24,335 nucleotides of DNA. Origin: Candidatus Puniceispirillum sp. (GTDB lineage: Bacteria; Pseudomonadota; Alphaproteobacteria; Puniceispirillales; Puniceispirillaceae). Below the pieces are notes generated by a model. The model made no database searches. It saw only the letters and a program-made list of their open reading frames with translations, and was not told where the DNA came from. Made by a program: the position numbers and the translations under genes. Shown one piece after another: positions 23,176-24,335 of the stretch. The DNA lies in contig JABJBD010000150.1 in assembly GCA_018668795.1 (NCBI GenBank), positions 1 through 24,335 of the forward strand, in the 5' to 3' direction. The stretch's first letter is position 1. Every line of letters begins with the position of its first letter.

Positions 23176-24335
23176 ATGCATATGCCTGAACCTGATAATG
23201 ATGTGATTGAGCGGCGCGATGAAATTTGCGCCACCTTGCGGACGATTATTCCAGCTGATTGTGTGATTGATTCGATAGAGAGTATGCGTGCTTTTGACTC
23301 GGATGGTCTGTCTGCCTATCGCCAGCTTCCCCTAGCTGTTGTTTTGCCTGAAACTGTTGACCAGATCGCCGATGTGATGAAATGGTGCCATCAGAATGGT
23401 GTAAAGGTAGTGCCGCGTGGTGCAGGGACGTCATTGTCGGGCGGTGCATTACCATTAGCCGATGCGGTTCTTCTGGGGCTAGGCAAATTTAACAAAATTT
23501 TAGACATTGATTACGATAACCGCTGTGTTGTTGCCCAGCCAGGCGTTACCAATCTGTCCATTACCAACGCTGTTGAGGATCATGGCTTTTATTATGCCCC
23601 TGACCCGTCTAGTCAGATTGCCTGTTCCGTTGGTGGCAATGTTGCCGAAAATTCAGGTGGCGTGCATTGTCTGAAATATGGTCTGACCACCAATAATTTG
23701 CTTGGCATCGAAATTGTGACCATTGAAGGTGAAATTCTGCGTCTTGGTGGAAAGCATCTTGATGCGGGTGATTATGATCTGATGGGCATCATGACAGGTT
23801 CTGAAGGATTGCTTGGCATTGTATCCGAAGTGACGTTGCGTATTTTGCAAAAGCCCGCCACGCGCAGAGCTTTGCTTGTTGGCTTTGAGGATACCACATC
23901 TGCTGGCAAGGCTGTTGGTGATGTTATTGGTGCCGGCATTATCCCGGCTGGTATGGAAATGATGGATGGTTTGGCCATTAATGCCGCCGAAGATTTTGCC
24001 AATGCTGGATATCCCCGCTCAGCCGCCGCGCTGATCATAGTTGAGCTTGATGGACCAGAGGTTGAAGTGGATACGCTGATTGACCGTGTTGAAGTGATTA
24101 TGAAGAATGCGGGGGCGTCATCAATCAAGGTCAGCCAATCAGAAGAAGAACGCACACTTTTCTGGGCTGGGCGTAAATCAGCCTTTCCTGCGGTGGGGCG
24201 TATTTCACCTGATTACATGTGTATGGATGGCACAATTCCGCGTCGTCGCCTACCTGATATGATGATCCGGATGGCGTCACTAAGTCAGAAATATGGCCTT
24301 CGTGTTGCTAATGTGTTTCATGCTGGTGATGGCAA
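23176..24335 (+). CDS. FAD-linked oxidase, GlcD-like (glycolate/D-lactate dehydrogenase), 3' end cut by window
   Basis: The frame runs open from ATG 23176 to the window edge, giving 386 residues of a family usually near 490-500. AGGAG (23163-23167) lies eight bases before the start. The PCMH-type FAD-binding domain shows VVPRGAGTSLSGGALPL (78-94), APDPSSQIACSVGGNVAENSGG (from 141) and MTGSEGLLGIVSEVTL. The C-terminal FAD-oxidase domain begins after about residue 220 and reaches FHAGDG, the start of the conserved HAGDGN metal/substrate motif, where the window ends. Relatives oxidise glycolate, D-lactate or D-2-hydroxyglutarate; GlcD works with GlcE and GlcF, which would be expected downstream but are out of view. 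The subunit name is therefore tentative. Confidence 0.9.
   Translation, partial: MHMPEPDNDVIERRDEICATLRTIIPADCVIDSIESMRAFDSDGLSAYRQLPLAVVLPETVDQIADVMKWCHQNGVKVVPRGAGTSLSGGALPLADAVLLGLGKFNKILDIDYDNRCVVAQPGVTNLSITNAVEDHGFYYAPDPSSQIACSVGGNVAENSGGVHCLKYGLTTNNLLGIEIVTIEGEILRLGGKHLDAGDYDLMGIMTGSEGLLGIVSEVTLRILQKPATRRALLVGFEDTTSAGKAVGDVIGAGIIPAGMEMMDGLAINAAEDFANAGYPRSAAALIIVELDGPEVEVDTLIDRVEVIMKNAGASSIKVSQSEEERTLFWAGRKSAFPAVGRISPDYMCMDGTIPRRRLPDMMIRMASLSQKYGLRVANVFHAGDG

Overview
The window looks like chromosomal DNA of a free-living, probably marine, alphaproteobacterium. The support is the gene content: EamA-type transporters, DUF3726, DUF6165, a bL36 without zinc cysteines, a CcmH with a fused CcmI-like tail, GFA-family and FkbM proteins, together with moderate G+C and short spacers. 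A relative of the SAR116/Puniceispirillum group is my best guess, but that is inference. I see no phage, insertion sequence, CRISPR array, rRNA or tRNA.

Layout. Positions 1-8229 are a transport and catabolism region: the end of an EamA transporter, an aldehyde dehydrogenase (+), then a tight four-gene minus-strand operon. In transcription order this holds a second aldehyde dehydrogenase resembling alpha-ketoglutarate semialdehyde dehydrogenase, an atypical M19 'membrane dipeptidase', a 565-residue protein I do not recognise, and a DUF3726 protein. A GFA-family zinc protein (-) and a second EamA transporter (+) follow. Positions 8232-12278 are the cytochrome c maturation genes ccmE-F-G-H (-), each overlapping the next by 4 bases. 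Positions 12495-14641 carry a class I cytochrome c, an FMN-dependent alpha-hydroxyacid (lactate-type) dehydrogenase and a PCu(A)C copper chaperone, all on the plus strand. This fits a small respiratory unit beside the haem-attachment machinery.

Positions 14652-17350 are mixed metabolism: a small flavodoxin-like protein (-), pterin-4a-carbinolamine dehydratase (+), an 'amino acid synthesis' (DUF1185) protein (+), and the AzlC/AzlD branched-chain amino-acid exporter pair (-). Positions 17544-19908 form a glycan-related patch: DUF6165 (+), which shares its stop tetranucleotide with a convergent GT9-type glycosyltransferase (-), and an FkbM methyltransferase (-). Positions 20106-24335 hold phosphoglycerate kinase, MsrA, an unknown exported or anchored protein, ribosomal protein bL36 with a clear intrinsic terminator, and the start of a GlcD-type FAD oxidase cut by the window edge, all on the plus strand.

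No gap between genes exceeds about 250 bases. The longest (6947-7194, between the divergent GFA and EamA genes) holds no element I can defend. The part most likely to be undescribed biology is the 1759-6523 operon: two of its four products are of unknown function, and a third has lost residues needed for the chemistry its family name implies.
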